From Pseudodesulfovibrio hydrargyri (GTDB lineage: Bacteria > Desulfobacterota > Desulfovibrionia > Desulfovibrionales > Desulfovibrionaceae), in contig NZ_LKAQ01000004.1 in NCBI RefSeq assembly GCF_001874525.1, positions 2,694,730 to 2,758,729 on the forward strand: a stretch of 64,000 nt of DNA, read 5' to 3'. The position numbers were made by a program, and so were the translations under genes. The notes beneath the pieces were generated by a model. The model had not been told where the DNA came from, did not search any database, and saw only the letters and a list, made by a program, of their open reading frames with translations. Positions 41,156 through 53,014 of this stretch are shown here, piece by piece (position 1 is the stretch's first letter; every line of letters begins with the position of its first letter).

Positions 41156-42919
41156 CTACATCTCGATGCGCACGGTCTCGGGGCTGAGCCTGCGTTCCAG
41201 CCGCTTGGCGTACAGGCTCATGAAGTAGCTGAAGACGAAGTAGAGCACGGCCACGGTGGTGTAGATTTCGAACGGGTGAACCATGATCCGGTTGTTGACC
41301 GCGTAGGCCGCGCGGGTCAGTTCCATGACGCCGATGATATAGGCCAGCGAGGTGTCCTTGAAGTCGGCGATGAACATGCCGACCAGGGCGGGTAGCATCT
41401 GCTTGAGCGCCTGGGGCAGGATGATCTTGCGCATGGTCTGGAAGTAGGTCAGGCCGGACGCCTTGGCCGCCTCCACCTGGCCCGGGGGGATGTTCTCGAT
41501 GCCGCCGCGCACGGTTTCGGCGATGTACGCTCCGAAGAAGAAGGTCAGGGCGATGGTGGCCGCCCAGAAGGCGTCCAGGTCCACTTTGAAAACGACCGGA
41601 AGGATGGCCTGGTAGAACCACAGGATGACCAGGATGAGCGGGATGCCCCGGATGATTTCGATGTACAGCAGGCTCGGGATGCGGAAGACGCGGTTTTTGG
41701 CGGTGCGTCCCATGCCGAGGACCAGGCCGATGAGAAAACTGCCGGCAATGGAGATGGCGGCCATGAGCAGGGAACCGGCCAGGCCGCCCAGGCCGAGGAA
41801 GAACTCGGTTTCATCGCCGTTGGGGAAGCGCCAGATGAGCAGGGTCTTGAGATTGGCCAGGATGATTTCCCAGTTGAAATGGAACACGGCCGTGCCGACC
41901 TCGTAGAGGACGTAGGCCAGGGCGGCCACGAACAGGGCCTTGAGGGCCCGGACGGTCTGTTTGCCGACCGTGCGCAGGGACTGCCTCAGGGGCGAGATCG
42001 TGCGCTGATCCGGGCTCTTGCGGAAATACCAGAAGACGTATTCGAGCTTGCGGCCCAGAAAGTCGAAGGGCCAGAAAAGGATGTCGGCCACCCTGCGCAG
42101 GGGGGTGAGCCGGTCCGGGGACATGATCTTGAGTCGTTCGTTGACGATGTAGAGAATGCCCGCGATGGCCAGTGACATGCCCAGGTAGACCAGGGTGGCC
42201 ACGCTGAAGGACTCGAAGGTCCGGTAGGTCAGGGAGTATACCTCGGTCATGGACCAGCACAGTTCGGTCACGCCGATGGTCATGGCCAGGGAGGTATTCT
42301 TCATGTTGTTGAGGAACTCGCTGCCCAGCGGCGGGATGATCTCGCGGAAGGCCAGGGGCAGGATGACCTTGCGCAGGGTTTGGGGAAAGGTCAGGCCCGA
42401 GGAGTAGGAGGCCTCGAGCAGCCCCTTGGGAATGGACTGGATGCCCGCGCGGATGATCTCGGCCATGAACGCGCCGGTGAAGATACCGCAGCCCACCGTG
42501 GCGCACCAGAACTCGAAATGCATGTCGAACAGCTTGAAGCGGATATCCTCGGGAAAGGCGTAGGGCAGGGCGAAGTTCCAGAAAAAGAGCTGGATGAGCA
42601 GCGGGGTGTTGCGGAACAGCTCCACGTAGCAGGTGGAGAACCAGTAGACCGGCTTGAACTTGGACAGCCGGGCCAGGCCGAAGATGGTGCCCATGCCCAG
42701 GGCGATGATCGAGGAGTAGAGCGTGATGGTCAGGGTGGTGTTCAGCCCCTTGAGCATCAGCAGGCCCATGTGTCCGTATTGCCCCTCGTGAGAGAACACG
42801 GCCCAGTCGAAATCGTATTTGAATTCGAAGACGAAGGCGAAATAGTAGACCACCAGGGCGGTCAGGGCCACGAGGGTCGCATTCTGGACCGGAGGTTTTT
42901 CGAAATACCGTTTTAACAT
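41156..42919 (-). CDS. Amino-acid ABC transporter permease, two permease domains fused
   Basis: A 587-residue protein holding two complete amino-acid permease domains in one chain. Domain 1 (about residues 60-275): NTTLTITLYSSIIALG, ELFRNTPLLIQLFFW, EIIRAGIQSIPKGLLEASYSSGL, LPLAFREIIPPLG. A linker of about 90 residues with two extra helices follows. Domain 2 (about 370-580): IEIIRGIPLILVILWFYQ, ETVRGGIENIPPGQVEAAKASGL, LPQALKQMLPALV, FKDTSLAYIIGVMEL. Each has its own EAA loop, so the chain can replace the usual heterodimer. Start set at ATG 42919 (MLKRYFEKPP); the RBS is weak. The first domain resembles 552-1319 and the second 1332-2048 in this window. Confidence 0.9.
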   Translation of the reverse strand: MLKRYFEKPPVQNATLVALTALVVYYFAFVFEFKYDFDWAVFSHEGQYGHMGLLMLKGLNTTLTITLYSSIIALGMGTIFGLARLSKFKPVYWFSTCYVELFRNTPLLIQLFFWNFALPYAFPEDIRFKLFDMHFEFWCATVGCGIFTGAFMAEIIRAGIQSIPKGLLEASYSSGLTFPQTLRKVILPLAFREIIPPLGSEFLNNMKNTSLAMTIGVTELCWSMTEVYSLTYRTFESFSVATLVYLGMSLAIAGILYIVNERLKIMSPDRLTPLRRVADILFWPFDFLGRKLEYVFWYFRKSPDQRTISPLRQSLRTVGKQTVRALKALFVAALAYVLYEVGTAVFHFNWEIILANLKTLLIWRFPNGDETEFFLGLGGLAGSLLMAAISIAGSFLIGLVLGMGRTAKNRVFRIPSLLYIEIIRGIPLILVILWFYQAILPVVFKVDLDAFWAATIALTFFFGAYIAETVRGGIENIPPGQVEAAKASGLTYFQTMRKIILPQALKQMLPALVGMFIADFKDTSLAYIIGVMELTRAAYAVNNRIMVHPFEIYTTVAVLYFVFSYFMSLYAKRLERRLSPETVRIEM

Positions 42920-42939
42920 CGTGCTCTTTTTACGGAAGA

Positions 42940-42968
42940 GGGTCCCGGAGCGGTGCGCTCCGGGACCC
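42940..42968 (-). terminator. Hairpin between binding-protein and permease genes
   Basis: GGGTCCCGGAGC (42940-42951) pairs with GCTCCGGGACCC (42957-42968). The perfect 12-bp stem lies between the binding-protein stop and the permease start. The tail is CT-rich rather than a strong T run, so it may act as an attenuator or mRNA stabiliser. Confidence 0.6.
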
Positions 42969-42992
42969 GTTGTCATGCTTCGGGAAAGGGGC

Positions 42993-43817
42993 CTACGGCC
43001 ACATCTCGATCTTGGAGGTCAGCGGGAACGGGTAGTCGGAATCCGGGCCGAACCACTTGTCGTAGATCTTCTTGTAGGTGCCGTCCTTCCAGATGTCCTG
43101 GAGGGTGAAGTTGATGGCGTCGCGCCAGGCGGAATCGTCCTGGGGCAGGCCGATGCCGTAGGGCTCGTCGGAGATGAAGTCGCCGACCAGTTCGTACTTG
43201 CCGGGCACCTTGGCGGCGTAGCCGAGCAGCAGGGTGGAGTCGGTGGAGATGGCCTGGACGCGGCCCGAGTTCAGGGCCTCGAACATGGCCACTTCGCCGT
43301 CATAGCCGGTGACCTGCGGGTTGGGGTTGCCCAGCTCCTGCAGATAGGCCTTGGCGTTGACGATGGAGGTGGTGCCCTGCATGGAACCGATCTTCATGTT
43401 GGCCAGGTCGGCGACGTCCTTGACCGTGCCCTTCCGGGCCAGGAACTTCTGGCCGTCGAAGAAGTAGGTGATGGAGAAGTCGATCTTCTCGTCGCGCACG
43501 CGCTTGTGGGTCATGTTGGACAGGACCATGTCCACCTTGGGCGGGTTGGTCTGGACAAAGGAAATACGGGTGTTGTTGTTGACCACGACCTTTTCGAGCT
43601 TGCAGCCGAGGCGCTTGGCGATCTCGGCGGCCATGTCGACGTCGAAGCCGACCCACTCGTTCTTGTCGTTGATGAAGCCGAACGGGATGCCCTGGTTGGA
43701 CAGGCCGGCCTTGACGACCTTGGTGGACATGACGCGGTCGTAGGTGGGACCGGCGAACGCAACCGAAGCGGCCAGGACCAGCAGCGCGGCCATGGCGGTG
43801 ATTTTGAGAACTCTCAT
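42993..43817 (-). CDS. Amino-acid ABC transporter substrate-binding protein
   Basis: A 274-residue periplasmic binding protein of family 3. Signal peptide MRVLKITAMAALLVLAASVAFA, then GPTYDRVMSTKVVKAGLSNQGIPFGFINDKNEWVGFDVDMAAEIAKRLG, which holds the family signature. Lobe 2 carries MKIGSMQGTTSIVNAKAY and GIGLPQDDSAWRDAINF. The mature chain ends in KIEMWP, similar to the tail of the truncated binding protein at 1-468. Flanked by hairpins on both sides, so its mRNA is likely more abundant than that of permease and ATPase. Ligand unknown. Confidence 0.92.
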   Translation of the reverse strand: MRVLKITAMAALLVLAASVAFAGPTYDRVMSTKVVKAGLSNQGIPFGFINDKNEWVGFDVDMAAEIAKRLGCKLEKVVVNNNTRISFVQTNPPKVDMVLSNMTHKRVRDEKIDFSITYFFDGQKFLARKGTVKDVADLANMKIGSMQGTTSIVNAKAYLQELGNPNPQVTGYDGEVAMFEALNSGRVQAISTDSTLLLGYAAKVPGKYELVGDFISDEPYGIGLPQDDSAWRDAINFTLQDIWKDGTYKKIYDKWFGPDSDYPFPLTSKIEMWP

Positions 43818-43845
43818 TTACCTCTCCTGGTTGATGAGTCGTATG

Positions 43846-43881
43846 AAAAAGCCCTTGTCGGACACCGTGTCCGGCAAGGGC
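43846..43881 (-). terminator. Terminator-like hairpin between ATPase and binding-protein genes
   Basis: GCCCTTGTCGGACAC pairs with GTGTCCGGCAAGGGC (one wobble), and on the minus strand a TTTTT run follows. It sits inside the operon, after the ATPase gene and 34 bases before the binding-protein start. Confidence 0.7.
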
Positions 43882-43892
43882 ATAAATCCTTA

Positions 43893-44621
<729 letters not shown>

Positions 44622-44758
44622 AGCGAACTCCGAAATAAAAATGGGCAAAAGCCAAGAGGATTTTCTAACAGGGAACCGGCTGAAAAGCAATCAAAATTCT
44701 GCCCTCGGGCGGTAGCACTGAACCTTGTTCTGTGTCGGTCCGCAGGCAAAGAACGCTT

Positions 44759-44785
44759 CCGCCGGACGGCCTGGCCGTCCGGCGG
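44759..44785 (-). terminator. Candidate terminator after L-serine dehydratase gene
   Basis: Palindrome CCGCCGGACGGCC / GGCCGTCCGGCGG lies directly after the serine dehydratase stop on the minus strand. The following sequence (AAGCGTTCTTTG) is moderately T-rich. Confidence 0.65.
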
Positions 44786-44789
44786 ATAT

Positions 44790-46151
<1,362 letters not shown>

Positions 46152-46173
46152 CTCGATTTCTCCTGGCAAAGGG

Positions 46174-48345
46174 TTACCCGAGCGCCTTCACCTTGCGGCG
46201 CATGGCGTGCAGGATCGGTTCGGTATAGCCGTTGGGCTGGCTCGCGCCCTCGAAGATCAGGTCGCGGGCGGCCTGGAAGGCAATGCTTTTGTCGAAGTCC
46301 GGGGCCATGGGGCGGTAGGCCGGGTCGTTTTGGTTCTGGCGGTCGACCACCTCGGCCATGGCCTTGAGGGTGGCCAGCACGGCCTCTTCGGTGCAGACGG
46401 AGTGTCTGAGCCAGTTGGCCAGGTGCTGGCTGGAGATGCGCAGGGTGGCCCGGTCCTCCATCAGCCCCACGCCGTTGATGTCCGGAACCTTGGAGCAGCC
46501 CACGCCCTGGTCCACCCATCGGACCACGTAGCCGAGGATGGACTGGCAGTTGTTGGCCAGCTCCCGGGCCACGTCGTCCTCGGACGGGCGGCCGTCGCGC
46601 ATGAGCGGCAGGGTGGTCAGGGCGTCCAGGGAGGCGCGCATCTTCCCGGCCAGCTTGAGCTGGCGCTCGAAGACGTCCACCTGGTGGTAGTGTAGGGCGT
46701 GCAGGGTGGCCGCCGTGGGCGAGGGCACCCAGGCGCAGTTGGCCCCGGCCATGGGATGCGCTCCCTTGGTCTCGACCATCTCCTTGAGCATGTCCGGCTT
46801 GGCCCACATGCCCTTGCCGATCTGGGCCTTGCCCGAGAAACCGCAGGCCAGGCCGATGTCCACGTTCCAGTCCTCGTAGGCCGCGATCCACGGTTCGTTC
46901 TTGATGGCCTCCTTGCGGACCACGGGGCCGGCCTCCATGGCCGTGTGGATTTCGTCGCCCGTGCGGTCCAGGAAGCCGGTGTTGATGAAGATGACCCGGT
47001 CCTTGGCCGCCCGGATGCACTCCTTCAGATTCAGGGTGGTCCGCCGTTCCTCGTCCATGATGCCGACCTTGAGGGCCAGGGCGGGCATGCCCAGCGCCTT
47101 TTCCACGGCCGCGAACAACTCGCAGGTGAAGGCTACCTCCTTGGGGCCGTGCATCTTGGGCTTGACGATGTATACGCTGCCGGTCTTGCTGTTGCGCCAG
47201 CGGCCGCCGCCCTTCAGGTCGTGCAGGAAGATCAGACCGGTGGCCAGGGTGTCCAGGATACCCTCGGGCACTTCCTCTCCATCCAGAAGCACCGCGTCGG
47301 TGGTCATCAAATGGCCCACGGTGCGGACCAGCATCATGCTTCGGCCGGACAGGGTCACGCTCCCGCCGCCGGGCGCGCTGTAGGTCCGGTCGTCGTTCAG
47401 GGCGCGGGTCACGGTCTTGCCGCCCTTGTCGAAGCTGGCCGTCAGGTCGCCCTTGATCAGGCCGAACAGGTTCAGATAGGTCTGCCCCTTGTCCTCGCCG
47501 TCGACCACGGCCACGGAGTCCTCGCAGTCGAGGATGGTGGACATGGCCGATTCCAGGACCACGTCCTTGATGCCCGCCGGATGGTCGCGGCCAACGGGGT
47601 GCTCGGGGTCGAATTGCAGTTCGATGTGCAGGCCGTTCTTGGCGAAGAGCAGGGACTTGAGCGCGCCGTCCTCTTCGGCATAACCCGCGAACTGGGCCGG
47701 GTCACGCAGGGCGGTGGTCTCGCCGCCGGTCAGGGTCACGGCCACCTGCTTGCCGGACGGGCCGTCCACGACCTCGAACGCGGTCGCGTTGCTGTGCGAC
47801 CCCTCGGCCAGGGGCACGGCCACGTCCAGGTGGGCGGCGGCCCAGGCCATGACCTTCTGGCCGCGCACCGGGTCGTATCCCTTGCTCGGGACCTCGTCCC
47901 TTTCGATCACGTCCGAGCCGTAGAGCGCGTCGTACAGGCTGCCCCATCGGGCGTTGGCCGCGTTCAGGGCGAACCGGGCGTTGGTCGCCGGGACGACCAG
48001 CTGCGGCCCCGCGATGGTCGAGATCTCCGGGTCCACGTTCTCCGTGGTGATGGCGAAGTCCCCGCCCTCGGGCACGAGATAGCCGATCTCGCGCAGGAAG
48101 GCGTGATAGGTCCGTTTGTCGCCGGGCTGGCCGGGGTGCGCCCGGTGCCATTCGTCCATGGCCGCCTGGATGCGGTCGCGTTCGGCCAGCAGTTCCCTGT
48201 TGCGCGGGGTGAAGTCCCGGAACACGGTTTCGGCGCCTGCCCAGAAAGCGGTTTCATCCAGTCCGGTTCCGTCCAAAATCGTCTTGATGGCTTCGGCAAG
48301 AGCCTGGTGCACGGACAGCTTGCCTGCCTGAATTCTTTGCTTCAC
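46174..48345 (-). CDS. glcB: Malate synthase G
   Basis: A 723-residue cytoplasmic enzyme that condenses glyoxylate with acetyl-CoA to malate. The length equals that of E. coli GlcB. GTG 48345 follows AGGAG by five bases. Family segments: [109 protein letters not shown] and [21 protein letters not shown]. No isocitrate lyase gene is nearby, so the glyoxylate is more likely to come from glycolate or glycine-type metabolism. Pairs with the serine dehydratase gene. Confidence 0.95.
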   Translation of the reverse strand: MKQRIQAGKLSVHQALAEAIKTILDGTGLDETAFWAGAETVFRDFTPRNRELLAERDRIQAAMDEWHRAHPGQPGDKRTYHAFLREIGYLVPEGGDFAITTENVDPEISTIAGPQLVVPATNARFALNAANARWGSLYDALYGSDVIERDEVPSKGYDPVRGQKVMAWAAAHLDVAVPLAEGSHSNATAFEVVDGPSGKQVAVTLTGGETTALRDPAQFAGYAEEDGALKSLLFAKNGLHIELQFDPEHPVGRDHPAGIKDVVLESAMSTILDCEDSVAVVDGEDKGQTYLNLFGLIKGDLTASFDKGGKTVTRALNDDRTYSAPGGGSVTLSGRSMMLVRTVGHLMTTDAVLLDGEEVPEGILDTLATGLIFLHDLKGGGRWRNSKTGSVYIVKPKMHGPKEVAFTCELFAAVEKALGMPALALKVGIMDEERRTTLNLKECIRAAKDRVIFINTGFLDRTGDEIHTAMEAGPVVRKEAIKNEPWIAAYEDWNVDIGLACGFSGKAQIGKGMWAKPDMLKEMVETKGAHPMAGANCAWVPSPTAATLHALHYHQVDVFERQLKLAGKMRASLDALTTLPLMRDGRPSEDDVARELANNCQSILGYVVRWVDQGVGCSKVPDINGVGLMEDRATLRISSQHLANWLRHSVCTEEAVLATLKAMAEVVDRQNQNDPAYRPMAPDFDKSIAFQAARDLIFEGASQPNGYTEPILHAMRRKVKALG

Positions 48346-48588
48346 GTCTACTCCTGGTGCTCTGGTTTGAAAACGGTCTCCTCAGGGAGACATCCTTTCC
48401 AGATTGCCCTGAGATGTACGGTATTGCAACTACAACCGACTTTTTTTGGCACCAAATCTTGGATATTTAGGGACTGTTTTTTTATGATACTGCCCGTGTG
48501 GCTCCGCTGGAATGAAAATTGTAACCGGTTCTCGTTGATATGGAATTTTTGACGGTCCGCCAGGCCGCTGACCGAACAAGGAACGAGC

Positions 48589-49842
48589 ATGCCGCTGAGT
48601 GTTGTCATTCCGGTCTTCAACCAGTTTTCCCTGACGCGCGATTGCCTGCGCTCCCTGCGCGAACACGCGCCGGAGACGGACTACGAGGTCCTCGTGGTGG
48701 ACAATGGCTCCACGGACGAAACCGCCACCGGCCTCGATCCTCTGGGCGCGGAGCTGTTCGGCGACCGATTCAGGGCAATCCACCTGCCCGAAAACCGTAA
48801 TTTCGGACCTGCCTGCAACCTCGGGGCGCAGGAGGCCACGGGTGATTTTCTGTTCTTTTTGAATAACGATACCTTGTTGACACCAGGGTGGTATCCGCCT
48901 CTGGCCGAGGCCCTGATGGACGGTTGCGGCGGGGTCGGGCCGCTGCTGATGTATCCGGCCCGCGGACCGCTGCCGGTGGATCGGATCCAGCACCTGGCCG
49001 TGGTCTGTGAACCGCAATTGCACTTCCGGCATCTGTATGAACTCTTTCCGGTCACCCATCCGGTGGCACACCGGCCCCGTTCCCCGCAGTTCCTGACCGG
49101 CGCGGCCCTGCTGCTTCCCAGGCGGGTCTTCCTCGAGGCGGGCCGATTCCATGAGGGGTACGCCAACGGGGCCGAGGACCTGGAGCTGTGCGTGCGCATC
49201 CGGCAGACGGGCCGTTCCCTGCGTTGCGTCCCGCAGAGCCGCGTCTACCATCTCCAGGGCCGGACGCAGGGCCGCTATGCCCACGAGTCTGATAACGCCC
49301 GGCTGTTCAAGGAACGAAACCTGTGGGACATCTATCCTGATTTTCATCTGCGGCTCAAGGAAGACGGCTATGAGATGGCCCTCAACGAGTGCCAGATGCC
49401 CTATGCCCGACTGCCCCGGCGGCGGGCGGAAATCCTGGACCGGGCGTTCGGCCGCGATTCGGGGGTGCCGGACAGGGCGGTCTGCCTGGCCATGATGGAG
49501 CGCGAGCCGCTCTACGGCCCGGCCTACGAACGGCTGGCCGACCTGTGCGAGGCGCAGGGCGACCTGTCCGTGCTCGCCGAGGTCCGCTTCCTCCAGGCCC
49601 GGCTCTTTCCCCGCCGCGAGGCCGGGGTCCGATTCCTGGACGCCGCCGTCCGCGCGGGGGACGAACGTTTGCGCCGGGAGGGGCAAAATATCGTCGAGTC
49701 CTACGTCCGGCTGGCCGCTGACCCGGAGTTGCCCGCCAAGGCGCGGGAGATGGCGGAATTCGGCCGGCGCCTGGAGCAGCCCGTTCTGACGGAACTCTAT
49801 GCCGGTTGGCTGGGCGGAAGGGGATTGGACGCCTTGCATTGA
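48589..49842 (+). CDS. Family 2 glycosyltransferase with helical C-terminal extension
   Basis: A 417-residue GT-A glycosyltransferase. Motifs: SVVIPVFNQFSLTRDCL, VVDNGSTDET, and FFLNNDTLLTPGW as the DXD-like site with NND. The acceptor region has FLTGAALLLPRRVFLEAGRFHEGYANGAEDLELCVRI, typical of rhamnosyl- and related transferases (ED motif). The last 120 residues (LADLCEAQGDLSVLAEVRFLQARLFP and beyond) are helical and TPR-like, outside the catalytic domain. Convergent with the receiver gene at 49934. Between 48346 and 48588 the region holds only promoter-like AT-rich sequence. Confidence 0.85.
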   Translation: MPLSVVIPVFNQFSLTRDCLRSLREHAPETDYEVLVVDNGSTDETATGLDPLGAELFGDRFRAIHLPENRNFGPACNLGAQEATGDFLFFLNNDTLLTPGWYPPLAEALMDGCGGVGPLLMYPARGPLPVDRIQHLAVVCEPQLHFRHLYELFPVTHPVAHRPRSPQFLTGAALLLPRRVFLEAGRFHEGYANGAEDLELCVRIRQTGRSLRCVPQSRVYHLQGRTQGRYAHESDNARLFKERNLWDIYPDFHLRLKEDGYEMALNECQMPYARLPRRRAEILDRAFGRDSGVPDRAVCLAMMEREPLYGPAYERLADLCEAQGDLSVLAEVRFLQARLFPRREAGVRFLDAAVRAGDERLRREGQNIVESYVRLAADPELPAKAREMAEFGRRLEQPVLTELYAGWLGGRGLDALH

Positions 49843-49933
49843 CCCGCGACTTGCCGGCCGCGGCGACCAGGGGGCGCCGGCTTCCGGGCCGAGCGCCGCT
49901 TGTGGTTGACTCTTTTGCGGAAGGGGGACGCCG

Positions 49934-50302
49934 CTATCGTCCGGCCGCGTCCAGGATGCGCTTCCACAGCCGTTCCAGGGGCACGGGCTTGTGCAGGAAG
50001 TCGAAGGCCCCGGCCTCCAGGGACTGCATGTGGCGGGTCATGTCCCCCTCGCCGGTGAGCAGGATGACCTCGGTGGACGGGAAGTTCTTGCGGATGATCT
50101 TCAGCGTCTCGAGCCCGTTCAGGTCGGGCATGTTCATGTCCAGCAGAACCACGTCCACAGGGTCGGTTTCCAGGACGGCGTAAGCCTCGACCCCGCCTTC
50201 CGCTGTACTGACCAGCGCACCGAGATGGCCCAGCCGTTTGGCCAGGGTTTCCACGAAAGCGGCCTCGTCGTCGACGAGCAGTATGCGGATGGGGACGGTC
50301 AT
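49934..50302 (-). CDS. Single-domain response regulator receiver
   Basis: A 122-residue stand-alone CheY-like receiver. ATG 50302 with AGGAGA upstream. Acidic pocket DDE (11-13), phosphoacceptor D55 (VVLLDMNMP), switch threonine in LLTGEG and conserved lysine in FLHKPVP. It resembles the three receivers at 52579-53805 (shared VETLAKRL-type first helix) and lies divergent from their kinase gene. No output domain, so it acts as a phosphorelay or protein-interaction element. Confidence 0.9.
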   Translation of the reverse strand: MTVPIRILLVDDEAAFVETLAKRLGHLGALVSTAEGGVEAYAVLETDPVDVVLLDMNMPDLNGLETLKIIRKNFPSTEVILLTGEGDMTRHMQSLEAGAFDFLHKPVPLERLWKRILDAAGR

Positions 50303-50870
50303 GGCGCGGGTTCTCCTGTTGTGCTTCTTACAATGAACATGCCAGCGGTTGAAAACGCAACACGTCTTGATACTTTTTTCTCCATTTGTCGAGTCCGGGA
50401 TAAGACTATTGATTTGAGTATGTTGTATGGGCATGGTTCGGAAGGAACCACCGCCCATTCCACGCGCTTCGAAATAATATTCCAAGGCTATTCAGGTGAC
50501 TGCCGCCAGGAGTGGGGCGTTTTTACCCGTTGTGAGTCGCGACAGTTGCAGGTGCCCCCTGTGGCGGGGCCTTGCGGGTGGAATCTCGCCATCGGCACCT
50601 TTTGTACCATCGGGGCAAAATGTACCGATTTTGGCCGTAAAACAGGGTCGAAGGAGGATTTCGTCCGTTGACGGCGGACAGTCCGGGGCTTTGTGGATGG
50701 CGGAAGGAGTTTGAATAAAGTGAGGTATCTCAAGATGTAATCACATCAGAGATGGGGTCGCCGGGCAGAGGCCGGGGACGGGATCGTGGCACACGGATTG
50801 CTCATGGCAGGACAGGCAGAGGTATTGGGTATCGGGCAGCGAGCCCGGGACTGCGACCGAGAGCGGGGCC
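50303..50870 (+). promoter_or_regulatory. Divergent regulatory region of the signalling island
   Basis: No gene is seen in these 568 bases. Near 50603-50629 two TGTACC elements start 18 bp apart (TTTGTACCATCGG, AATGTACCGATT) and an ATCGG-N11-CCGAT inverted repeat overlaps them. A sigma-54-type promoter follows at 50787. The left part, rich in A and T around 50340-50440, may hold the promoter of the minus-strand receiver gene. Confidence 0.55.
50787..50802 (+). promoter_or_regulatory. Sigma-54 (-24/-12) promoter for the kinase operon
   Basis: TGGCACACGGATTGCT matches all defined positions of the consensus TGGCACRNNNNTTGCW. Transcription would start near 50813, about 58 bases before the histidine-kinase ATG at 50871. 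Confidence 0.85.
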
Positions 50871-52586
50871 ATGCATCCTGAAAAGAAGTCCTCCTACGAC
50901 AACCTGTCGCGCAACCTGTCGCTGACGGTCATCACGGTGTCCTTTGCTCCGCTCATCCTGGTGGGCGGGCTCATCTTCCATCAGTTCCGTTCCATATATA
51001 CTGAGAAGGTCTTCGCCCACCTGGCCGAGGTGGTGGACAAGCACGCGGCCGACATCAACACCTTTCTGCGGGACAAGCTCACCGAAGTCCAATACGTCAG
51101 CCGGACCTCGTCGTTCGACCATCTGGCCACCTCGAGCCACCTGGCCATGGCCCTGCGCGGGATGCAGCAGCAGTACGGCCGCATCTTCGTCGACCTGGGC
51201 GTGGTCGACAGCCACGGCCGCCAGGTGGCCTATGCCGGTCCGTTCAGCCTTTTGGGCGCGGACTACTCGGGGGCGGACTGGTTCCGCAACTCCAAGGAGA
51301 GCGACGCCATCATCAGCGACGTCTTCGAGGGGTTGCGCCAGTCCCCCCACTTCATCATTTCCGTCAGCCAGGGGCGAGGCGAGGCGCGCTGGACCCTGCG
51401 CGCGACCATCGACTTTCTGGCCTTCAGCTACCTGGTCCAGAACATCCGTATCGGCGAGACCGGGTTCGCCTACATCCTGAACAGCCGGGGCGTGTACCAG
51501 ACCCGGCCCAGGGACGAGCGCAACCAGGATCTGGAACTGACCCCGCGCCGCCAGCTCGGGCGGGTGGGCTCCCTGGCCGGGGTGTCCATCTTCGAGTCCG
51601 TGGACCGCGAGGGCGACGCCTACGTCACGGTGACCGCGCCCATCAAGGGCGGGGAGTGGCAGCTGGTCTACCAGCAGAAGTCCTCGGACGCCTTTTCGGC
51701 CATGACCCGCACCGAACTCGTCACCCTGGGCATCTTCCTCATCGGCGGCCTGGCCATCGTGGTCATGGCCCTGCTCATCTCCCGCAAGCTGGTGGTCCGT
51801 TTCCAGGCCATCGACCAGGAGTCCGAGCTCATGAGCAAGCAGATCGTGGAGACCGGCAAGCTGGCGGCCATCGGCGAGCTGGCAGCGGGCATCGCACACG
51901 AGATCAACAATCCGGTGGCCATCATGATCGAGGAGGCGGGCTGGGTCAGCGACCTCATGGAGGACGAGGGCGGCGAACTGCCGTCCTACGCCGAAATCCA
52001 GCGGGCGCTGACCCAGGTGGGCAACCAGGGGCGGCGGTGCAAGGACATCACCCACAAGCTGCTCTCCTTCGCCCGGCAGAGCGACTCCCGGGCGACCGAG
52101 ATGTCGGTGCCCGAATTCATCCGCGAGGTGGTCGACATCTCCATGCAGCAGGCCCGTTTCGCCCAGGTGGAGTTCGACCTGGACCTGGACGAGACCATGC
52201 CGCGTATTTCGGCCTCGGCCACCGAACTGCAACAGGTTCTGCTCAACCTGGTCAACAACGCCATCCAGGCCATGGAGCCCGAGGGCGGCAGGCTGTCCAT
52301 CGGCTGCGCCATGGACGAGGGACAGGCGGCCATCACCGTGGCCGACACCGGGCCCGGCATTCCGGCGGCCAACCTGGGCCGTATCTTCGACCCGTTCTTC
52401 ACCACCAAGCCGGTGGGCAAGGGGAGCGGCCTGGGATTGTCCATATGTTTCGGAATTATCCACCAGATGGGTGGAGAGATAGACGTGGAAAGCACAGTGG
52501 GCAGGGGCACCCGGTTCACCATCCGTCTGCCGGTGCCGCCGCCCGCACGGCAACCTGAAACGCGACAGGAGATGAGACATGACTGA
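50871..52586 (+). CDS. Membrane sensor histidine kinase with periplasmic Cache-type domain
   Basis: A 571-residue kinase. Helix 1 at about 18-38, then a long extracytoplasmic double-Cache-like domain (about 40-280: DADIN-like KHAADINTFLRDKLTEV, GVVDSHGRQVAYAGPF, IRIGETGFAYILNSRGVYQTRP), helix 2 at about 284-308. DHp domain with phospho-His H343 (GIAHEINNP). ATPase domain: LNLVNNAIQAME (N box), VADTGPGIPAAN (G1), FFTTKPVGKGSGLGLSI (F/G2). The chemistry suggests a small-molecule sensor such as a carboxylate or amino acid. First gene behind a sigma-54 promoter; overlaps the next receiver by eight bases. Confidence 0.92.
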   Translation: MHPEKKSSYDNLSRNLSLTVITVSFAPLILVGGLIFHQFRSIYTEKVFAHLAEVVDKHAADINTFLRDKLTEVQYVSRTSSFDHLATSSHLAMALRGMQQQYGRIFVDLGVVDSHGRQVAYAGPFSLLGADYSGADWFRNSKESDAIISDVFEGLRQSPHFIISVSQGRGEARWTLRATIDFLAFSYLVQNIRIGETGFAYILNSRGVYQTRPRDERNQDLELTPRRQLGRVGSLAGVSIFESVDREGDAYVTVTAPIKGGEWQLVYQQKSSDAFSAMTRTELVTLGIFLIGGLAIVVMALLISRKLVVRFQAIDQESELMSKQIVETGKLAAIGELAAGIAHEINNPVAIMIEEAGWVSDLMEDEGGELPSYAEIQRALTQVGNQGRRCKDITHKLLSFARQSDSRATEMSVPEFIREVVDISMQQARFAQVEFDLDLDETMPRISASATELQQVLLNLVNNAIQAMEPEGGRLSIGCAMDEGQAAITVADTGPGIPAANLGRIFDPFFTTKPVGKGSGLGLSICFGIIHQMGGEIDVESTVGRGTRFTIRLPVPPPARQPETRQEMRHD

Positions 52587-53010
52587 TGCCACTGTGTTGA
52601 TCGTGGACGACGAGCGCGGGTTCGTCGAGACCATGGCCAAGCGGCTCGAAAAGCGCAACATGACGGTTTTCCAAGCCTTTGACGGTGACGAGGCCATGGC
52701 CCGGCTGGCCGAGCAGCCGAGTATCCAGGTGGTCATCCTGGATATGAAGATGCCCGGCAAGGACGGCCTGGTCGTCCTGCAGGAGATCAAGGAGGCCCAT
52801 CCCCTGGTCGAGGTCATCATGCTGACCGGCCACGCCACGGTCCCCTCGGCGGTCGAAGGCATCCAGCACGGGGCCTACGACTACCTGATGAAGCCGTGCA
52901 GCTTCGAGGACCTGAACCAGAAGATCGCCGAGGCCGTCGAGCTCAAGAGCGAGCACGAGGAAGAAGCCGTGGAGGCCCGGCTGAGCGACATCACCGGGCG
53001 CATGGGGTAG
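52579..53010 (+). CDS. Single-domain response regulator receiver
   Basis: A 143-residue stand-alone receiver. Pocket D10-D11-E12, phosphoacceptor D55 (VVILDMKMPGKDG), LTGHATV, and K in YLMKPCS. The last 25 residues form an acidic helical tail. It overlaps the kinase stop by eight bases, so this receiver is the most direct partner of that kinase. Confidence 0.9.
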   Translation: MTDATVLIVDDERGFVETMAKRLEKRNMTVFQAFDGDEAMARLAEQPSIQVVILDMKMPGKDGLVVLQEIKEAHPLVEVIMLTGHATVPSAVEGIQHGAYDYLMKPCSFEDLNQKIAEAVELKSEHEEEAVEARLSDITGRMG

Positions 53011-53014
53011 CGGC

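Noticed and set aside
48447..48462. Sigma-54-like TGGCACCAAATCTTGG upstream of the glycosyltransferase gene
   Set aside because: The -24 half is good but no GC falls at the correct -12 spacing.
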